NCBI RefSeq assembly: GCF_024199925.1
Contig: NZ_JANADR010000001.1
Location: 6,451,501 to 6,515,500, forward strand
Length of the DNA: 64,000 nucleotides
DNA from: Bradyrhizobium sp. CCGUVB1N3
GTDB lineage: Bacteria > Pseudomonadota > Alphaproteobacteria > Rhizobiales > Xanthobacteraceae
Direction of reading: 5' to 3'
Shown: piece after piece, positions 1 through 11,444 of the stretch
Position numbering within the stretch: the first letter of the stretch is position 1
Layout of the letters: every line of letters begins with the position of its first letter
Program-made: the position numbers and the translations under genes
The notes under the pieces: model-generated
What the model saw: the letters and a program-made list of their open reading frames with translations, nothing else
What the model was told of the DNA's origin: nothing
Databases searched by the model: none

Positions 1-1002
1 GATCGCGTCGTCGGCAATGACGACAAGATGCACGCCAGGGCCTGGCGCGAAGCGCGCGCCGCGTTCGATGTCGGCAGCAGCGACAAGATCGCGGTCAGCG
101 ACATCATGGCGGTCAAGGCGATGGCGCCGCATCTGATCGACGGCTTTGCGAGCGGCCTGCCGCGGGTGTTCGTGCAGGTGCAGAACGGCTGCGACCATCG
201 CTGCACCTTCTGCATCATCCCGTTCGGCCGCGGCAATTCGCGCTCGGTGCCGATGGGGGCGGTGGTCGAACAGGTCCGTGCACTGGTGGAACGCGGCCAT
301 GCCGAGATCGTGCTGACCGGCGTCGACCTCACCAGCTACGGCGCAGACCTGCCGGGCGCGCCAAAACTCGGCATGCTGGCGAAGCAGATCCTGCGGCATG
401 TGCCGGAGCTGAAGCGGCTGCGCATTTCCTCGATCGATTCGATCGAGGCAGATAGCGATCTGCTCGATGCCGTCGCAGATGATGCGCGGCTGATGCCGCA
501 TCTGCATCTGTCGCTGCAATCCGGCGACGACATGATCTTGAAGCGGATGAAGCGGCGGCATTCGCGCTCGGATGCGATTGCATTCTGCGAGCAGGTCCGC
601 CGCCTGCGGCCCGACATTGCGCTCGGCGCCGACATCATCGCGGGCTTTCCGACCGAGACGGAAGAGATGTTCGCGCGCTCGCGCGACCTCGTTGAGGAAT
701 GCGGTCTCACCTTCCTCCACGTCTTCCCTTATTCCCCGCGCCCCGGCACCCCGGCCGCGCGGATGCCGCAGGTCGCAGGCGCGGTCATCAAGGATCGCGC
801 GCGCCACCTGCGCGCGGCCGGCGAAGCGGCATTGCAGCGCCGCCTACAGGCTGAAGTCGGCGCGACCCGCGACGTGCTGATCGAAAGCGACAGCCAGGGG
901 CGCACGGAGCATTATCTGCCGGTCGTGATTGCGGGGGCGCGGGTGGGGCATGTGGTGCCGCTCAAGATCGGCGGCAGTGATGGCGAGCGGCTGACCACAT
1001 AA
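1..1002 (+). CDS. mtaB: tRNA t6A37 methylthiotransferase MtaB (5'-truncated by the window edge)
   Basis: Radical-SAM methylthiotransferase that converts t6A37 to ms2t6A37 in ANN-decoding tRNAs. The frame is open from base 1, so the N-terminal UPF0004 domain and its three cluster-binding cysteines lie upstream of the window. What remains holds the radical-SAM CxxxCxxC motif (NGCDHRCTFC, cysteine codons at 190, 202 and 211), the SAM-domain core, and a C-terminal TRAM-like segment ending near GGSDGERLTT. The QNGCDHRCTFCIIP context fits MtaB better than MiaB, although RimO and MiaB are the alternatives. An internal ATG at 28 is not the start because homology continues upstream of it. Final 333 residues are visible. 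Confidence 0.85.
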   Translation, partial: DRVVGNDDKMHARAWREARAAFDVGSSDKIAVSDIMAVKAMAPHLIDGFASGLPRVFVQVQNGCDHRCTFCIIPFGRGNSRSVPMGAVVEQVRALVERGHAEIVLTGVDLTSYGADLPGAPKLGMLAKQILRHVPELKRLRISSIDSIEADSDLLDAVADDARLMPHLHLSLQSGDDMILKRMKRRHSRSDAIAFCEQVRRLRPDIALGADIIAGFPTETEEMFARSRDLVEECGLTFLHVFPYSPRPGTPAARMPQVAGAVIKDRARHLRAAGEAALQRRLQAEVGATRDVLIESDSQGRTEHYLPVVIAGARVGHVVPLKIGGSDGERLTT

Positions 1003-1040
1003 TCCGGTCATCGTGCGTTGCGTCGCGCGGCATCCCCAAC

Positions 1041-1181
1041 GTCGTCCCGGCGAAGGCCGGGACCCATACCGCGTGATCTATCGATAGAGCCCGGTAACAG
1101 TACCGTGGGAAGACTTCCTAACTACAGGTCTTCGCAAAACTACTTCTTGGGGTTATGGGTCCCGGCCTGCGCCGGGACGAC
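1041..1181. repeat. Intergenic palindromic repeat, family GTCGTCCCGGC
   Basis: Perfect 11-bp terminal inverted repeats GTCGTCCCGGC (1041-1051) and GCCGGGACGAC (1171-1181) bound a 141-bp element. The inner arms also pair (GGGACCCATA against TATGGGTCCC). Related copies lie at 60573-60718 and 63553-63685. It fills most of the gap between mtaB and the convergent DUF2336 gene and may act as a structured 3' end for both. Confidence 0.85.
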
Positions 1182-1221
1182 ACCGAGGATGTGGGACGCA
1201 GCGCGCTCCAAAATGCGCGAC

Positions 1222-2331
1222 TTACGACGCCCGCACCTGCCAGAATCGCAGCGTACGTCGTGCGTTTTCCGGTGTCATTCTCGCGAAATGGCCCTTCGCC
1301 TTGGCGAGGTCCGCGGGCTTCATCGTGCCAGTTGCGTAGCGGCTTTCGAGAACGGCGGCCGTCGTTTCCCAGCTCAGCAGTGCCGCGCGGCACGGCACGA
1401 GCAGGCCGTCATCGCGCAAGCTCTGCATCAAGGGACGAATGACCTCGTAACTCGATTCGGATAGAGCCGCCAGCGCCGCGACGGTCTCTTCATATCGACG
1501 CTGTTTGGCAAAGCCATACAGCGTCGTTTCGTTGAGCTGACCGGCTTTCTTGAGATTTGCGACGGCTCGCTTCGCACCTTCAAAATCGCGGATCCCCGAC
1601 ATCTCGCGATCGACGCCGGTGGCGACCGCCGCGATGGCGTTCTGGATCTCCTCGAACAGATGCGCCGGGGCGCGCGACAACAGGCGCGTGCGAACCGCGT
1701 CGGTCGCCGAGCGCAGCAATTGACGGCGCAGGTCCGACGGCAGATCGACGCGTACGCCGACGCTCACGGTCAGTTCGGGATCCTGTTCGGCCTGTCCGAC
1801 GATGACGGCAAAGCCATTTGCCGAAAACCGCGCGCCCGGATTGGCGGCAAGGCGCCGGCTGACGCTCGGATAGCTGCGCGCCAGAAGCGCGTCGGTGACG
1901 ATTTCCTTCAGCCACCAGCGGCCGGCGACCGCGAGCAGGTGCTGCTCGCCCTTGCTGGCCGCGATGTTGAGCAATTCGGCCTCATCGAGGCGCGCCGATT
2001 CCTGAAGCACGGGGCCGGCGATCCTGATCTCGTCATTGCCGGCAAGACGGCGGATCACGGACGGCGGCGCCTGGGCGATCGGCGCGAGCTGCGTGCTGAT
2101 CTCGGCGAGCGCGACCCGCGCGCCCATGTCGGCGATCGAGCGCAGCTCGATGGTCTTGATCAGCCGCTCGAGCACGTCGTCGAACAGCGTGATCTGCTCG
2201 TCATTGAAGCTGCCGGCGGAGGACAGGAACAGGTCGGTGACGCGCCGCGCCGTTTCCAGGCGCTTCTCGTCCGAGCCGGCGCGAATCGCCCCCTCGACTT
2301 CGTCGATGATCGATGGCTGGGCCTGCGGCAT
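1222..2331 (-). CDS. DUF2336 domain-containing protein
   Basis: Soluble protein of about 369 residues, probably alpha-helical and repeat-like, with no signal peptide or membrane segment. The composition and motifs (SVSRRLAANPGA, MTPENARRTLRFWQ) match the alphaproteobacterial DUF2336 family, often described as HEAT-like; its biochemical role is unknown. The ATG at 2331 (MPQAQPSIIDEVEGA) is preferred over a TTG 48 bases upstream. It converges on mtaB across a palindromic repeat. The family is called from recognised sequence style, so the name is moderately sure and the function is not assigned. Confidence 0.7.
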   Translation of the reverse strand: MPQAQPSIIDEVEGAIRAGSDEKRLETARRVTDLFLSSAGSFNDEQITLFDDVLERLIKTIELRSIADMGARVALAEISTQLAPIAQAPPSVIRRLAGNDEIRIAGPVLQESARLDEAELLNIAASKGEQHLLAVAGRWWLKEIVTDALLARSYPSVSRRLAANPGARFSANGFAVIVGQAEQDPELTVSVGVRVDLPSDLRRQLLRSATDAVRTRLLSRAPAHLFEEIQNAIAAVATGVDREMSGIRDFEGAKRAVANLKKAGQLNETTLYGFAKQRRYEETVAALAALSESSYEVIRPLMQSLRDDGLLVPCRAALLSWETTAAVLESRYATGTMKPADLAKAKGHFARMTPENARRTLRFWQVRAS

Positions 2332-2464
2332 GAAGCGTTGCTCGTCCTGAGCCGGTTCGAAGAAGCTTGTTCTAAGCAACCGGTATCATTAGAGGCGAGC
2401 ACTGAAGGTTTCGTAAACCATGGTCCGGGATCAGGTTCGATTGCCGCCACGAACGCGGTGGGCT

Positions 2465-2582
2465 CCCTCTCCCGCTTGCGGGAGAGGGCTGGGGAGAGGG
2501 TGTCTCCGCAACCGAGAACCTCCAAGAGGAGAAAGCCCTCACCCGCGCCTTCGGCGCGACCTCTCCCGCAAGCGGGAGAGGT
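2465..2582. repeat. Intergenic palindromic repeat, family CCTCTCCCGCTTGCGGGAGAGG
   Basis: Two nearly identical self-complementary arms, CCCTCTCCCGCTTGCGGGAG and its counterpart ending at 2582, flank a central segment that pairs less well. This is a common rhizobial intergenic element. It sits between the DUF2336 gene and the 3' end of the pseudouridine synthase gene. Confidence 0.8.
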
Positions 2583-2597
2583 GAACGACGGCGGCAC

Positions 2598-3350
2598 CTA
2601 TTCCCCGTTCCAGCCGCAGGTCCTGAGCCGCTCCTGCATGTGCGGCGGCGCTGGGGCGACCACGCGCACCGGCTCCTTGTTGCGGGAGACCGGCACCACG
2701 ATTTCGCGCGAATGCAGATGCAGCCGCGGCTCGCCGAAGCGCGGGCCATTGCCGTAGATGTTGTCGCCAACGATCGGCCAGCCCTGCGCCGCGCAATGCA
2801 CCCGCAATTGATGGGTGCGGCCGGTAATCGGTTCCATGGCGAGCCAGCTCAGGCCGTCAGCCCGCCCCATCACCTTCCAGTTGGTGATCGCCTTCTGGCC
2901 TTCCGGGTCCGGCTTCTGCCACCAGCCGCGCTCGGCATTGAGGCGACCGAGGGCTAAGTCGATCGTGCCTTCGTCCTCGGCCGGGCCGCCTTCGACGAGG
3001 GCCCAATAGGTCTTGCCGATCTTGCCGTGCTTGAACAACAGGCCGAGCGAGGCGGTCGCCTTGCGATGGCGCCCAAGCACGAGGCAGCCGGAGGTGTCCT
3101 TGTCCAGCCGGTGGGCAAGCACCGGGGGCCGCGGCAGGCCGAAGCGCAGCGCGTCGAAGGATGCTTCCAGGTTCGCCCCGCCCTTGGGGCCGCGATGGAC
3201 GGGAAGGCCCGCCGGCTTGTCGATCACCAGCATCAGCCCGTCGCGGTGAAGCACGCGCGCTATGATTTCATCCGCGGTCAACTCGGGAACATCGAGCAAT
3301 ATCAGGACTTTCGTTGGAGACTTTCGTTTAGGAGCCGGAACGGCTAACAC
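2598..3350 (-). CDS. RluA-family RNA pseudouridine synthase
   Basis: Isomerises uridine to pseudouridine in rRNA or tRNA; the target site cannot be told from sequence. The catalytic motif HRLDKDTSG contains the nucleophilic Asp, and RTHQLRVH and IVGDNIYG follow in the usual order. The protein has about 250 residues and lacks an N-terminal S4 domain, so it resembles RluA/RluC-core or TruC-type enzymes. The most upstream start that avoids ftsY is a GTG at 3350 (MLAVPAPKRKSPTK); an open frame continues antisense through ftsY but is not coding. The start lies only 6 bp from the divergent ftsY ATG, so each promoter must overlap the neighbour's coding DNA, or one start is wrong. Confidence 0.8.
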   Translation of the reverse strand: MLAVPAPKRKSPTKVLILLDVPELTADEIIARVLHRDGLMLVIDKPAGLPVHRGPKGGANLEASFDALRFGLPRPPVLAHRLDKDTSGCLVLGRHRKATASLGLLFKHGKIGKTYWALVEGGPAEDEGTIDLALGRLNAERGWWQKPDPEGQKAITNWKVMGRADGLSWLAMEPITGRTHQLRVHCAAQGWPIVGDNIYGNGPRFGEPRLHLHSREIVVPVSRNKEPVRVVAPAPPHMQERLRTCGWNGE

Positions 3351-3356
3351 GCCACC

Positions 3357-4301
3357 ATGAACGATACCACTGACACCCCCAAACTGAGCTGGTGGCGACG
3401 CCTGTCCAACGGGCTGAAGCGCACGTCGGCCTCGCTCGGGACCGCGGTCGCCGACCTCGTCACCAAGCGCAAGCTCGACCGCGCCATGCTCGACGACATC
3501 GAGGACGTGCTGCTGCGCGCCGACCTCGGCACCGAGGTTTCGGTGCGGATCGCGGACGCGGTCGGTACAGGACGTTACGACAAGGCGATCTCGGCGGATG
3601 AGGTGAAGGACGTCGTCGCCACCGAGGTCGAGAAGGTGCTGGTCCCGGTCGCCAAGGCGCTCGAGATCGATGCGGCGAAAAAGCCCTTCGTCATCCTCGT
3701 CGTCGGCGTCAACGGCTCCGGCAAGACCACGACCATCGGCAAGCTGTCGGCGAAATTCGCGTCCGAAGGCCGCAAGGTGATGCTGGCGGCCGGCGACACG
3801 TTTCGTGCCGCCGCAATCGAGCAACTCAAGGTCTGGGGCGAGCGCACCAGGACGCCGGTGATTGCCGGCGCGCAGGGCTCGGATTCGGCAAGCCTCGCCT
3901 TCAATGCGCTGACGACGGCCAAGGAGCAGGCGATCGACGTGCTGCTGGTCGACACGGCCGGGCGGTTGCAGAACAAAGCCGAGCTGATGAACGAGCTCGA
4001 AAAAGTCGTGCGTGTGATCCGCAAGGTGGATAGCTCGGCGCCGCATGCGGTGCTCTTGGTGCTGGACGCCACGGTCGGCCAGAACGCGCTGTCGCAGGTC
4101 GAGGCGTTCCACCGCACGGCCGGTGTTACGGGCCTCGTGATGACGAAACTCGACGGCACCGCGCGCGGCGGCATTCTGGTGGCGCTGGCCGAAAAGTTCA
4201 AACTGCCGGTGCACTTCATCGGCGTCGGCGAAGGCGTCGACGATCTCGCGCCGTTCACCGCGCGCGATTTCGCCCGTGCGATCGCCGGAATTGAGAGTTG
4301 A
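3357..4301 (+). CDS. ftsY: Signal recognition particle receptor FtsY
   Basis: SRP-GTPase that docks Ffh-ribosome complexes at the Sec translocon. It has 314 residues. A short N-terminus ([14 protein letters not shown]) replaces the long acidic A domain of enterobacteria, as is usual in alphaproteobacteria. The N domain is helical (residues ~15-95). The G domain carries G1 [10 protein letters not shown], the DTFRAAA insertion-box start, DTAGR (G3) and [10 protein letters not shown] (G4 and closing loop). Its stop codon is 1 base before the yciB ATG, so the two are probably co-transcribed. Membrane attachment would be through the amphipathic NG-domain start. Confidence 0.96.
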   Translation: MNDTTDTPKLSWWRRLSNGLKRTSASLGTAVADLVTKRKLDRAMLDDIEDVLLRADLGTEVSVRIADAVGTGRYDKAISADEVKDVVATEVEKVLVPVAKALEIDAAKKPFVILVVGVNGSGKTTTIGKLSAKFASEGRKVMLAAGDTFRAAAIEQLKVWGERTRTPVIAGAQGSDSASLAFNALTTAKEQAIDVLLVDTAGRLQNKAELMNELEKVVRVIRKVDSSAPHAVLLVLDATVGQNALSQVEAFHRTAGVTGLVMTKLDGTARGGILVALAEKFKLPVHFIGVGEGVDDLAPFTARDFARAIAGIES

Positions 4302-4302
4302 A

Positions 4303-4905
4303 ATGGACAAGACCCAGCCGCATCCGCTGTTCAAGCTGGCAACCGAGCTCGGCCCGCTGCTCGTATTTTTCTTCGTGAATTCGAGGTTCAATCTGTTCGC
4401 CGCGACCGGCGCCTTCATGGTCGCGATCGTGGCGGCGATAATCGCCTCCTACGTGGTGACGCGCCATGTGCCGATCATGGCGCTGGTCACCGGCGCGATC
4501 GTGCTGGTGTTCGGTACGCTGACCCTGGTGCTGCACGACGAGACCTTCATCAAGGTCAAGCCGACCATCATCTACGGCCTGTTCGCGGCCGTGCTCGGCG
4601 GCGGGCTGTTGTTCGGCCGCTCCTTCATCGCCATCATGTTCGACCAGATGTTCAACCTGACGCCGCAGGGTTGGCGCATCCTGACCTTCCGCTGGGCGCT
4701 GTTCTTCGCCGGCATGGCGGTGCTCAACGAAATCGTCTGGCGCACCCAGAGCACGGATTTCTGGGTCAACTTCAAGGTTTTCGGCGTGACGCCGCTGACG
4801 ATGATCTTCGCCATCGCGCAGATGCCGCTGACCAAGCGCTATCACATTGCGCCGGTCTCGCTGGAAGCGAGCGAGGCCGAAGCGGGGGATGTGCGGAAGG
4901 GGTAG
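4303..4905 (+). CDS. yciB: Inner-membrane-spanning protein YciB / septation protein A family
   Basis: Polytopic inner-membrane protein of 200 residues with five to six hydrophobic segments; the family is annotated as IspA/YciB/IspZ and linked to intracellular septation and envelope integrity. Family hallmarks include [12 protein letters not shown] near the N-terminus and [19 protein letters not shown] in the middle. The start [18 protein letters not shown] follows the ftsY stop by one base, indicating coupled translation. A farther-upstream start at 4276 would overlap ftsY and is rejected. Confidence 0.92.
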   Translation: MDKTQPHPLFKLATELGPLLVFFFVNSRFNLFAATGAFMVAIVAAIIASYVVTRHVPIMALVTGAIVLVFGTLTLVLHDETFIKVKPTIIYGLFAAVLGGGLLFGRSFIAIMFDQMFNLTPQGWRILTFRWALFFAGMAVLNEIVWRTQSTDFWVNFKVFGVTPLTMIFAIAQMPLTKRYHIAPVSLEASEAEAGDVRKG

Positions 4906-5033
4906 GTCTCGTGTCCCGGACGCGCGAAGCGCGAGCCGGGACCCAGCCTCTCTCCGGAACGGCATCGTGGAAACATGGGCCCCGGCCCTGCAGCGCATCA
5001 CTTCGTGCTGCGCAGCGTCCGGGGCACGAGACC
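4905..5033. repeat. Intergenic palindromic repeat, family GTCTCGTGTCCCGGACGC
   Basis: Terminal arms GGTCTCGTGTCCCGGACGC (4905-4923) and GCGTCCGGGGCACGAGACC (5015-5033) pair with one mismatch. A second copy is at 36023-36142. It begins at the stop codon of yciB and ends just before the convergent ccmG stop, so it may serve as a two-way transcript end. Confidence 0.85.
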
Positions 5034-5037
5034 GGCG

Positions 5038-5631
5038 TTACGATCCCGCCTTCAACGCCTTCTCGAGCTGCGGCATGAGCACGGTCTGCAAATTCTCCGG
5101 CGTGATCGGGCCGACCAGCTTGTAGGCGATCTTGCCTTCGCGCCCGACGACGAAGGTTTCCGGCACGCCGTAGACGCCCCATTCGATCGAGGCGCGGCCG
5201 TTGGCATCCGTGCCGACGACGCCGAACGGATTGCCGTAGCGGCCGAGGAAGCGTCGCGCGTTGTCGGGCGCATCCTTGTAGTTGATGCCGACGAGCTGGA
5301 AGCGCTTGTCCTTGGCAAGCTCGGTCAAGAGCGGCGCCTCGTCGTGACAGGGCACGCACCAGGAGGCCCAGACATTGACCAGGCTGACCTTGCCCATGAA
5401 CGCGGCCGGGTCGAGGCCCGGCACCTGTGCGCCGCCAATTTGCAGGCCGTCGAGTTGCGGCAGCGCGATCTGCGGCGCAGGCCGGCCGATCAGCGCCGAG
5501 GGAATGCGCGAGGGATCGCCGCTGCCGAGTCGGAACCAGAACAGCAGCGCAAGGCCGATGAAGGCGATCAGCGGCAGCACCACCAGGAAGGTGCCGCGCG
5601 ACGGCGTGGCGGGCGTCGAGTGATCGCTCAT
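5038..5631 (-). CDS. ccmG: Cytochrome c biogenesis thiol:disulfide interchange protein CcmG (DsbE/CycY)
   Basis: Membrane-tethered periplasmic thioredoxin that reduces apocytochrome c before heme ligation by the Ccm system. It has 197 residues: an uncleaved N-terminal anchor (residues ~14-33, [17 protein letters not shown]), then a thioredoxin fold with the redox motif WCVPC (Cys92 and Cys95) inside [15 protein letters not shown], and the GVYGVPETF segment carrying the cis-proline. The acidic active-site context is typical of DsbE/CcmG rather than DsbA. Its ATG overlaps the ccmD stop by 4 bases (ATGA). The B. japonicum name is cycY. Confidence 0.95.
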   Translation of the reverse strand: MSDHSTPATPSRGTFLVVLPLIAFIGLALLFWFRLGSGDPSRIPSALIGRPAPQIALPQLDGLQIGGAQVPGLDPAAFMGKVSLVNVWASWCVPCHDEAPLLTELAKDKRFQLVGINYKDAPDNARRFLGRYGNPFGVVGTDANGRASIEWGVYGVPETFVVGREGKIAYKLVGPITPENLQTVLMPQLEKALKAGS

Positions 5632-5807
5632 CGCAGCTCCGTTGCGCTGCGGCCCGAACGGCGGGTGACGCCGCTCTTGTCCAGCTCACGCAGGCGTTCT
5701 GTCTGGTTGCGATAGTCGATCATGATCCAGCCGATCAGGATCGACACCACGATAGCCACGGCGAGATAGGACGTCACGATGAAGGACGCGTAGGGACCGA
5801 GCGACAT
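5628..5807 (-). CDS. ccmD: Heme exporter protein CcmD
   Basis: Tiny membrane protein (59 residues) that helps release holo-CcmE from the CcmABC complex. [20 protein letters not shown] begins the single transmembrane helix, followed by the characteristic charged tail ([16 protein letters not shown]). The ATG at 5807 is chosen; the frame runs on upstream into ccmC and that part is discarded. It is 1 base downstream of the ccmC stop and overlaps ccmG by 4 bases, so ccmC-ccmD-ccmG is one operon. The B. japonicum name is cycX. Confidence 0.93.
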   Translation of the reverse strand: MSLGPYASFIVTSYLAVAIVVSILIGWIMIDYRNQTERLRELDKSGVTRRSGRSATELR

Positions 5808-5808
5808 G

Positions 5809-6600
5809 TTAGGCGGCCCCAATTTCTTTTGACGCGTTGTCTTCACGCGAACCGACGCTTGACTCGCTCGAAAACGCCATACGGCTCGCCTGCATCATTT
5901 GCAGGGAGCGGACACGGCGGCGCAAAATCTCGTTGCGCATCGCCGCCAGGTGCAGCGTGACGAACAAAAGCGTGAACGCGATCGCCATCACGAGCAGGGG
6001 AATCAAAAACGACTTGTCGAGCGTCGAGCCACCCATGCGCATCACCGAGGCCGGCTGATGCAGCGTGTTCCACCAGTCGACCGAGAACTTGATGATCGGC
6101 AGATTGATCGCGCCGACCAGCGTCAGCACCGCAGCGGCCCGCGCCGCGCGCGAGGGATCTTCGACCGCGCGCCACAGCGCCATCAGGCCGAGATACATCA
6201 GGAACAGGATCAGCACCGAGGTCAGCCGCGCATCCCATTCCCAATAGGTGCCCCACATCGGCCGGCCCCATAGCGAGCCGGTGAGCAGCGCGAGGAAGGT
6301 GAAGGCGGCGCCGATCGGCGCGGCCGCCTTCGCGGCGACGTCGGCGAGCGGATGCCGCCACACCAGTGTGCCGAGCGAGGCCACGCTCATGACGCCCCAG
6401 ACGAACATCGACAGCCAGGCATTGGGCACATGGATGAACATGATCTTCACGGTGGCGCCCTGCTGATAGTCGTCCGGCGCCAGCGCCGATTGATAGAGGC
6501 CAAGCGCGAGCAGGATCACGGTCGCCCCCGCAAGCCACGGCAGCACGCGCGCCGTCAGCGCAAGGAACCGCGAGGGGTTGGCGAGGTCGATCAGCGTCAT
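5809..6600 (-). CDS. ccmC: Heme exporter / heme lyase complex protein CcmC
   Basis: Polytopic inner-membrane protein that presents heme to the chaperone CcmE. It has 263 residues with about six membrane helices and the tryptophan-rich WWD motif ([19 protein letters not shown]) between helices, flanked by external histidines (FIHVPNAW and NTLHQPASV). The ATG at 6600 ([12 protein letters not shown]) is chosen because the 12 extra upstream residues do not look like family sequence. The C-terminus has a serine-rich extension. A FixK/FNR-like box lies 62-75 bp upstream. Confidence 0.94.
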   Translation of the reverse strand: MTLIDLANPSRFLALTARVLPWLAGATVILLALGLYQSALAPDDYQQGATVKIMFIHVPNAWLSMFVWGVMSVASLGTLVWRHPLADVAAKAAAPIGAAFTFLALLTGSLWGRPMWGTYWEWDARLTSVLILFLMYLGLMALWRAVEDPSRAARAAAVLTLVGAINLPIIKFSVDWWNTLHQPASVMRMGGSTLDKSFLIPLLVMAIAFTLLFVTLHLAAMRNEILRRRVRSLQMMQASRMAFSSESSVGSREDNASKEIGAA

Positions 6601-6661
6601 GGTCACCTGATAATCATGGTGAGGGGCCGCAGGCAATCAGCACGAAAGTGCGAAGCGAAAG

Positions 6662-6675
6662 TTGATCGGGGTCAA
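6662..6675 (-). promoter_or_regulatory. FixK/FNR-like box upstream of ccmC
   Basis: The sequence TTGATCGGGGTCAA fits TTGA-N6-TCAA exactly and the FixK consensus TTGAT-N4-ATCAA at 9 of 10 defined positions. It lies in the ccmB-ccmC gap, centred about 68 bp from the ccmC ATG, a plausible activator distance. Microaerobic control of cytochrome maturation would make sense, but this is a single short motif match. Confidence 0.35.
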
Positions 6676-6677
6676 GA

Positions 6678-7346
6678 TCAGTCCAGCCCGTGCCGGAGGC
6701 TTGCCGCCGCGGCAAACGGGCCGATCACCAGGCTGACGAGCGAGAGCGCGCACAGGATCGAGAACGGGGCGCCGAATGACATCGGTCCGACGATCACGGC
6801 TTGGGAGGCCGCGACGCCGAAGATCAGCACCGGAATCGACAGCGGCAGCACCAATACCGCCATCAACAGCCCGCCGCGATGCAGCGTCACGGCCAGTGCG
6901 GCGCCGATCATGCCGGTGAAGGTCAGGGCCGGCGTTCCCGCCAGCAGCGTCAGGGCCACCGCGCCGGTTGCAACCATGTCGAGATTGAGCAGGAGGCCGA
7001 GCACGGGGGTTGCGACAATCAGCGGCAGGCCGGCGGCCAGCCAATGCGCCAGCGCCTTGGCAGCGCAGGCGAGTTCCAGTGGTGTCCGGCTCATCGTGAT
7101 CAGGTCGAGCGAGCCGTCCTCGTGGTCGGCCATGAAGAGACGGTCGAGGGTGAGCAGGCTCGCCAGCAGCGCTCCCAGCCACAGGATCGCCGGCCCCAGC
7201 CGCGACAGCAGCGCCAGATCCGGCCCCACCGCAAACGGCATCAGCACCACCACGGTCAGGAAGAACAACACCCCAATCAGTGCCCCGCCGCCCACCCGCA
7301 GGGCAATCCGGACGTCGCGACGAATGAGGGCTGAGAGGGCGGTCAT
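6678..7346 (-). CDS. ccmB: Heme exporter protein CcmB
   Basis: Permease subunit of the CcmAB ABC transporter, which powers release of heme-loaded CcmE. It has 222 residues with six predicted helices and the family segments LIRRDVRIALRVGGG and LFMADHEDGSLDLITMS (the latter resembles the Q-loop contact for CcmA). The ATG at 7346 (MTALSALIRRD) is chosen; upstream frame sequence belongs to a repeat. It is separated from ccmA by a 300-bp gap filled by a palindromic element, which is unusual because ccmA and ccmB normally abut. The B. japonicum name is cycW. Confidence 0.93.
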   Translation of the reverse strand: MTALSALIRRDVRIALRVGGGALIGVLFFLTVVVLMPFAVGPDLALLSRLGPAILWLGALLASLLTLDRLFMADHEDGSLDLITMSRTPLELACAAKALAHWLAAGLPLIVATPVLGLLLNLDMVATGAVALTLLAGTPALTFTGMIGAALAVTLHRGGLLMAVLVLPLSIPVLIFGVAASQAVIVGPMSFGAPFSILCALSLVSLVIGPFAAAASLRHGLD

Positions 7347-7401
7347 GGGGTGCCCCCGACGGACGTGGAGACGTTCGCCGCCTGCCACGCGCAGGCTGCG
7401 C

Positions 7402-7569
7402 TCCCTCCCCCCTTGTGGGGGAGGGCGGGGGAGGGGGGTAGCCCCGGGGAGGGTGCTCGTCGGACACGGATGGCGGGCAGCGGAGCTCCCGCATCCTCAG
7501 CGCTCAAACCGCGAGAGCCTGCCGTGTGGCACCCCCCTCCCTGGCCCTCCCCCACAAGGGGGGAGGGGA
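7402..7569. repeat. G/C-rich palindromic repeat between ccmA and ccmB
   Basis: The left arm (7402-7440, CCCTCCCCCCTTGTGGGGGA onward) is the near-perfect reverse complement of the right arm (7531-7569). It occupies most of the gap between the ccmA stop (7648) and the ccmB start (7346). No gene is visible in this stretch. Confidence 0.85.
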
Positions 7570-7647
7570 CGGGGAAAGCGAGGCCCGACGGCCACGAAGA
7601 CTCGGAGCGCGAGGGACAAGAGCAGGAAAGCTGAGGGTCGACGTAGC

Positions 7648-8250
7648 TCACGCCACACCTCCGATCCGCAGCTCCCGCGCGTCGATCCCGAGCGGAATGT
7701 GGGTGGCGGCGATGATCACGCCGCCGCGCTCCAGATGTTCCCGCATCAACCCGCAAAACATCTCCTGGCCGGCGACGTCGAGCGCGGTGGTCGGCTCGTC
7801 CAGCAGCCAGACCGGGCGGCGGACCGCCAGCAGGCGGGCGAGCGAGAGGCGGCGGCGTTGGCCGGCGGAGAGGAAGGCGGCCGGCAGATGGGTGGCGTGG
7901 TCGAGGCCGACGGTCGCAAGGCTCATCGCTACGTCGAAGCGCTCGCCACCCAGAAAATCGGCCCAGAATGCGAGGTTTTCCGCCACGCTCAGCGCCGGCT
8001 TCAGCGCGTCGCGGTGGCCGAGATAGTGGCATTGTTCGGCCAAGCTCAGCTCGCTGTCGCCGCCGGAAAGCTCGATCGTGCCCCCGGCCGGAACCAGCAG
8101 CCCCGCGATCAGGCGCAGCAGCGAGGTCTTGCCGGAGCCGTTGCGCCCCACGACTGCCAGCGCCTCGCCGGAGGCGGCCGCAAAATCGAGGCCGGCAAAC
8201 ACCTCCCGGCCGCCCCGCACGCATCTGATGCCATGCCCTGAGAGCTGCAT
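7648..8250 (-). CDS. ccmA: Heme exporter ATP-binding protein CcmA
   Basis: Cytoplasmic ATPase of the CcmAB complex. It has 200 residues. Walker A is GRNGSGKTS (residues ~35-43), the Q-loop region is [16 protein letters not shown], the signature is [15 protein letters not shown], Walker B is [12 protein letters not shown], and the H-loop is AATH. The ATG at 8250 ([10 protein letters not shown]) is chosen over one 24 bases upstream. The gene is divergent from acnA and shares a 239-bp intergenic region that contains an ICE-like box. The B. japonicum name is cycV. Confidence 0.94.
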   Translation of the reverse strand: MQLSGHGIRCVRGGREVFAGLDFAAASGEALAVVGRNGSGKTSLLRLIAGLLVPAGGTIELSGGDSELSLAEQCHYLGHRDALKPALSVAENLAFWADFLGGERFDVAMSLATVGLDHATHLPAAFLSAGQRRRLSLARLLAVRRPVWLLDEPTTALDVAGQEMFCGLMREHLERGGVIIAATHIPLGIDARELRIGGVA

Positions 8251-8360
8251 GCCGCCTCTGGTCGACCCCTTCACCGCTGGCCCTCAAGAAAACTTGGGGT
8301 AGCGCAGCAGAATTTGAGGCTCCCGGATTGCTGCGGCACGATCGTCCTTGTGGCGGTGCG

Positions 8361-8377
8361 GTTAGAAAGCTTCTATA
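8361..8377. promoter_or_regulatory. Irr/ICE-like box between ccmA and acnA
   Basis: GTTAGAAAGCTTCTATA matches the rhizobial iron-control-element pattern TTTAGAA-N3-TTCTAAA (consensus from memory) at 12 of 14 defined positions, and TAGAA-N3-TTCTA is an exact dyad. It is about 113 bp upstream of the acnA ATG and 111 bp upstream of ccmA. Both genes are iron- or heme-linked, which supports a role for Irr, but binding is inferred. Confidence 0.5.
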
Positions 8378-8489
8378 AGCCCGGAACTTGATGCAGCACT
8401 CCACTCGCTCCTGCAAGCGACCCAGCCGGATTCGCTGACGGTGTTAAAGTACCCTCTGCCGGGTATAACTAACAATTGGGATTTCCTAC

Positions 8490-11210
<2,721 letters not shown>

Positions 11211-11261
11211 GCGCGGATTTGTGAACGATGGCTCACTGCGAAGTGAGTAGAAGGTTAAGCG

Positions 11262-11290
11262 AAGGCGGCCTATCAAGGGCCGCCTTTGTT
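11262..11290 (+). terminator. Rho-independent terminator after acnA
   Basis: Perfect 9-bp stem AAGGCGGCC (11262-11270) / GGCCGCCTT (11278-11286) with a 7-base loop, followed by T-rich TGTTCGTTT. It begins 52 bases after the acnA stop codon. Confidence 0.75.
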
Positions 11291-11444
11291 CGTTTGCGGT
11301 ATGTTCCAGATGGGCGCGTCCGGCGAAAGGTCTTCGCCTCGGACGATGCGGAGCGCACCGTGCGCGCAAGATTTATCCGTAAGACTACGGTGACCAGTCG
11401 GCGATAGAATCCCCTCGACATCAGCTAGGTGTGCGGCGTTCAAC

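Noticed and set aside
3351..4418. N-terminal extension of the pseudouridine synthase frame through ftsY
   Set aside because: The extension is antisense to ftsY and lacks an S4 domain or any family sequence.
6352..8241. A 629-codon open frame on the plus strand across ccmC, ccmB and ccmA
   Set aside because: It runs opposite three recognised genes and through a palindromic repeat; no family similarity.
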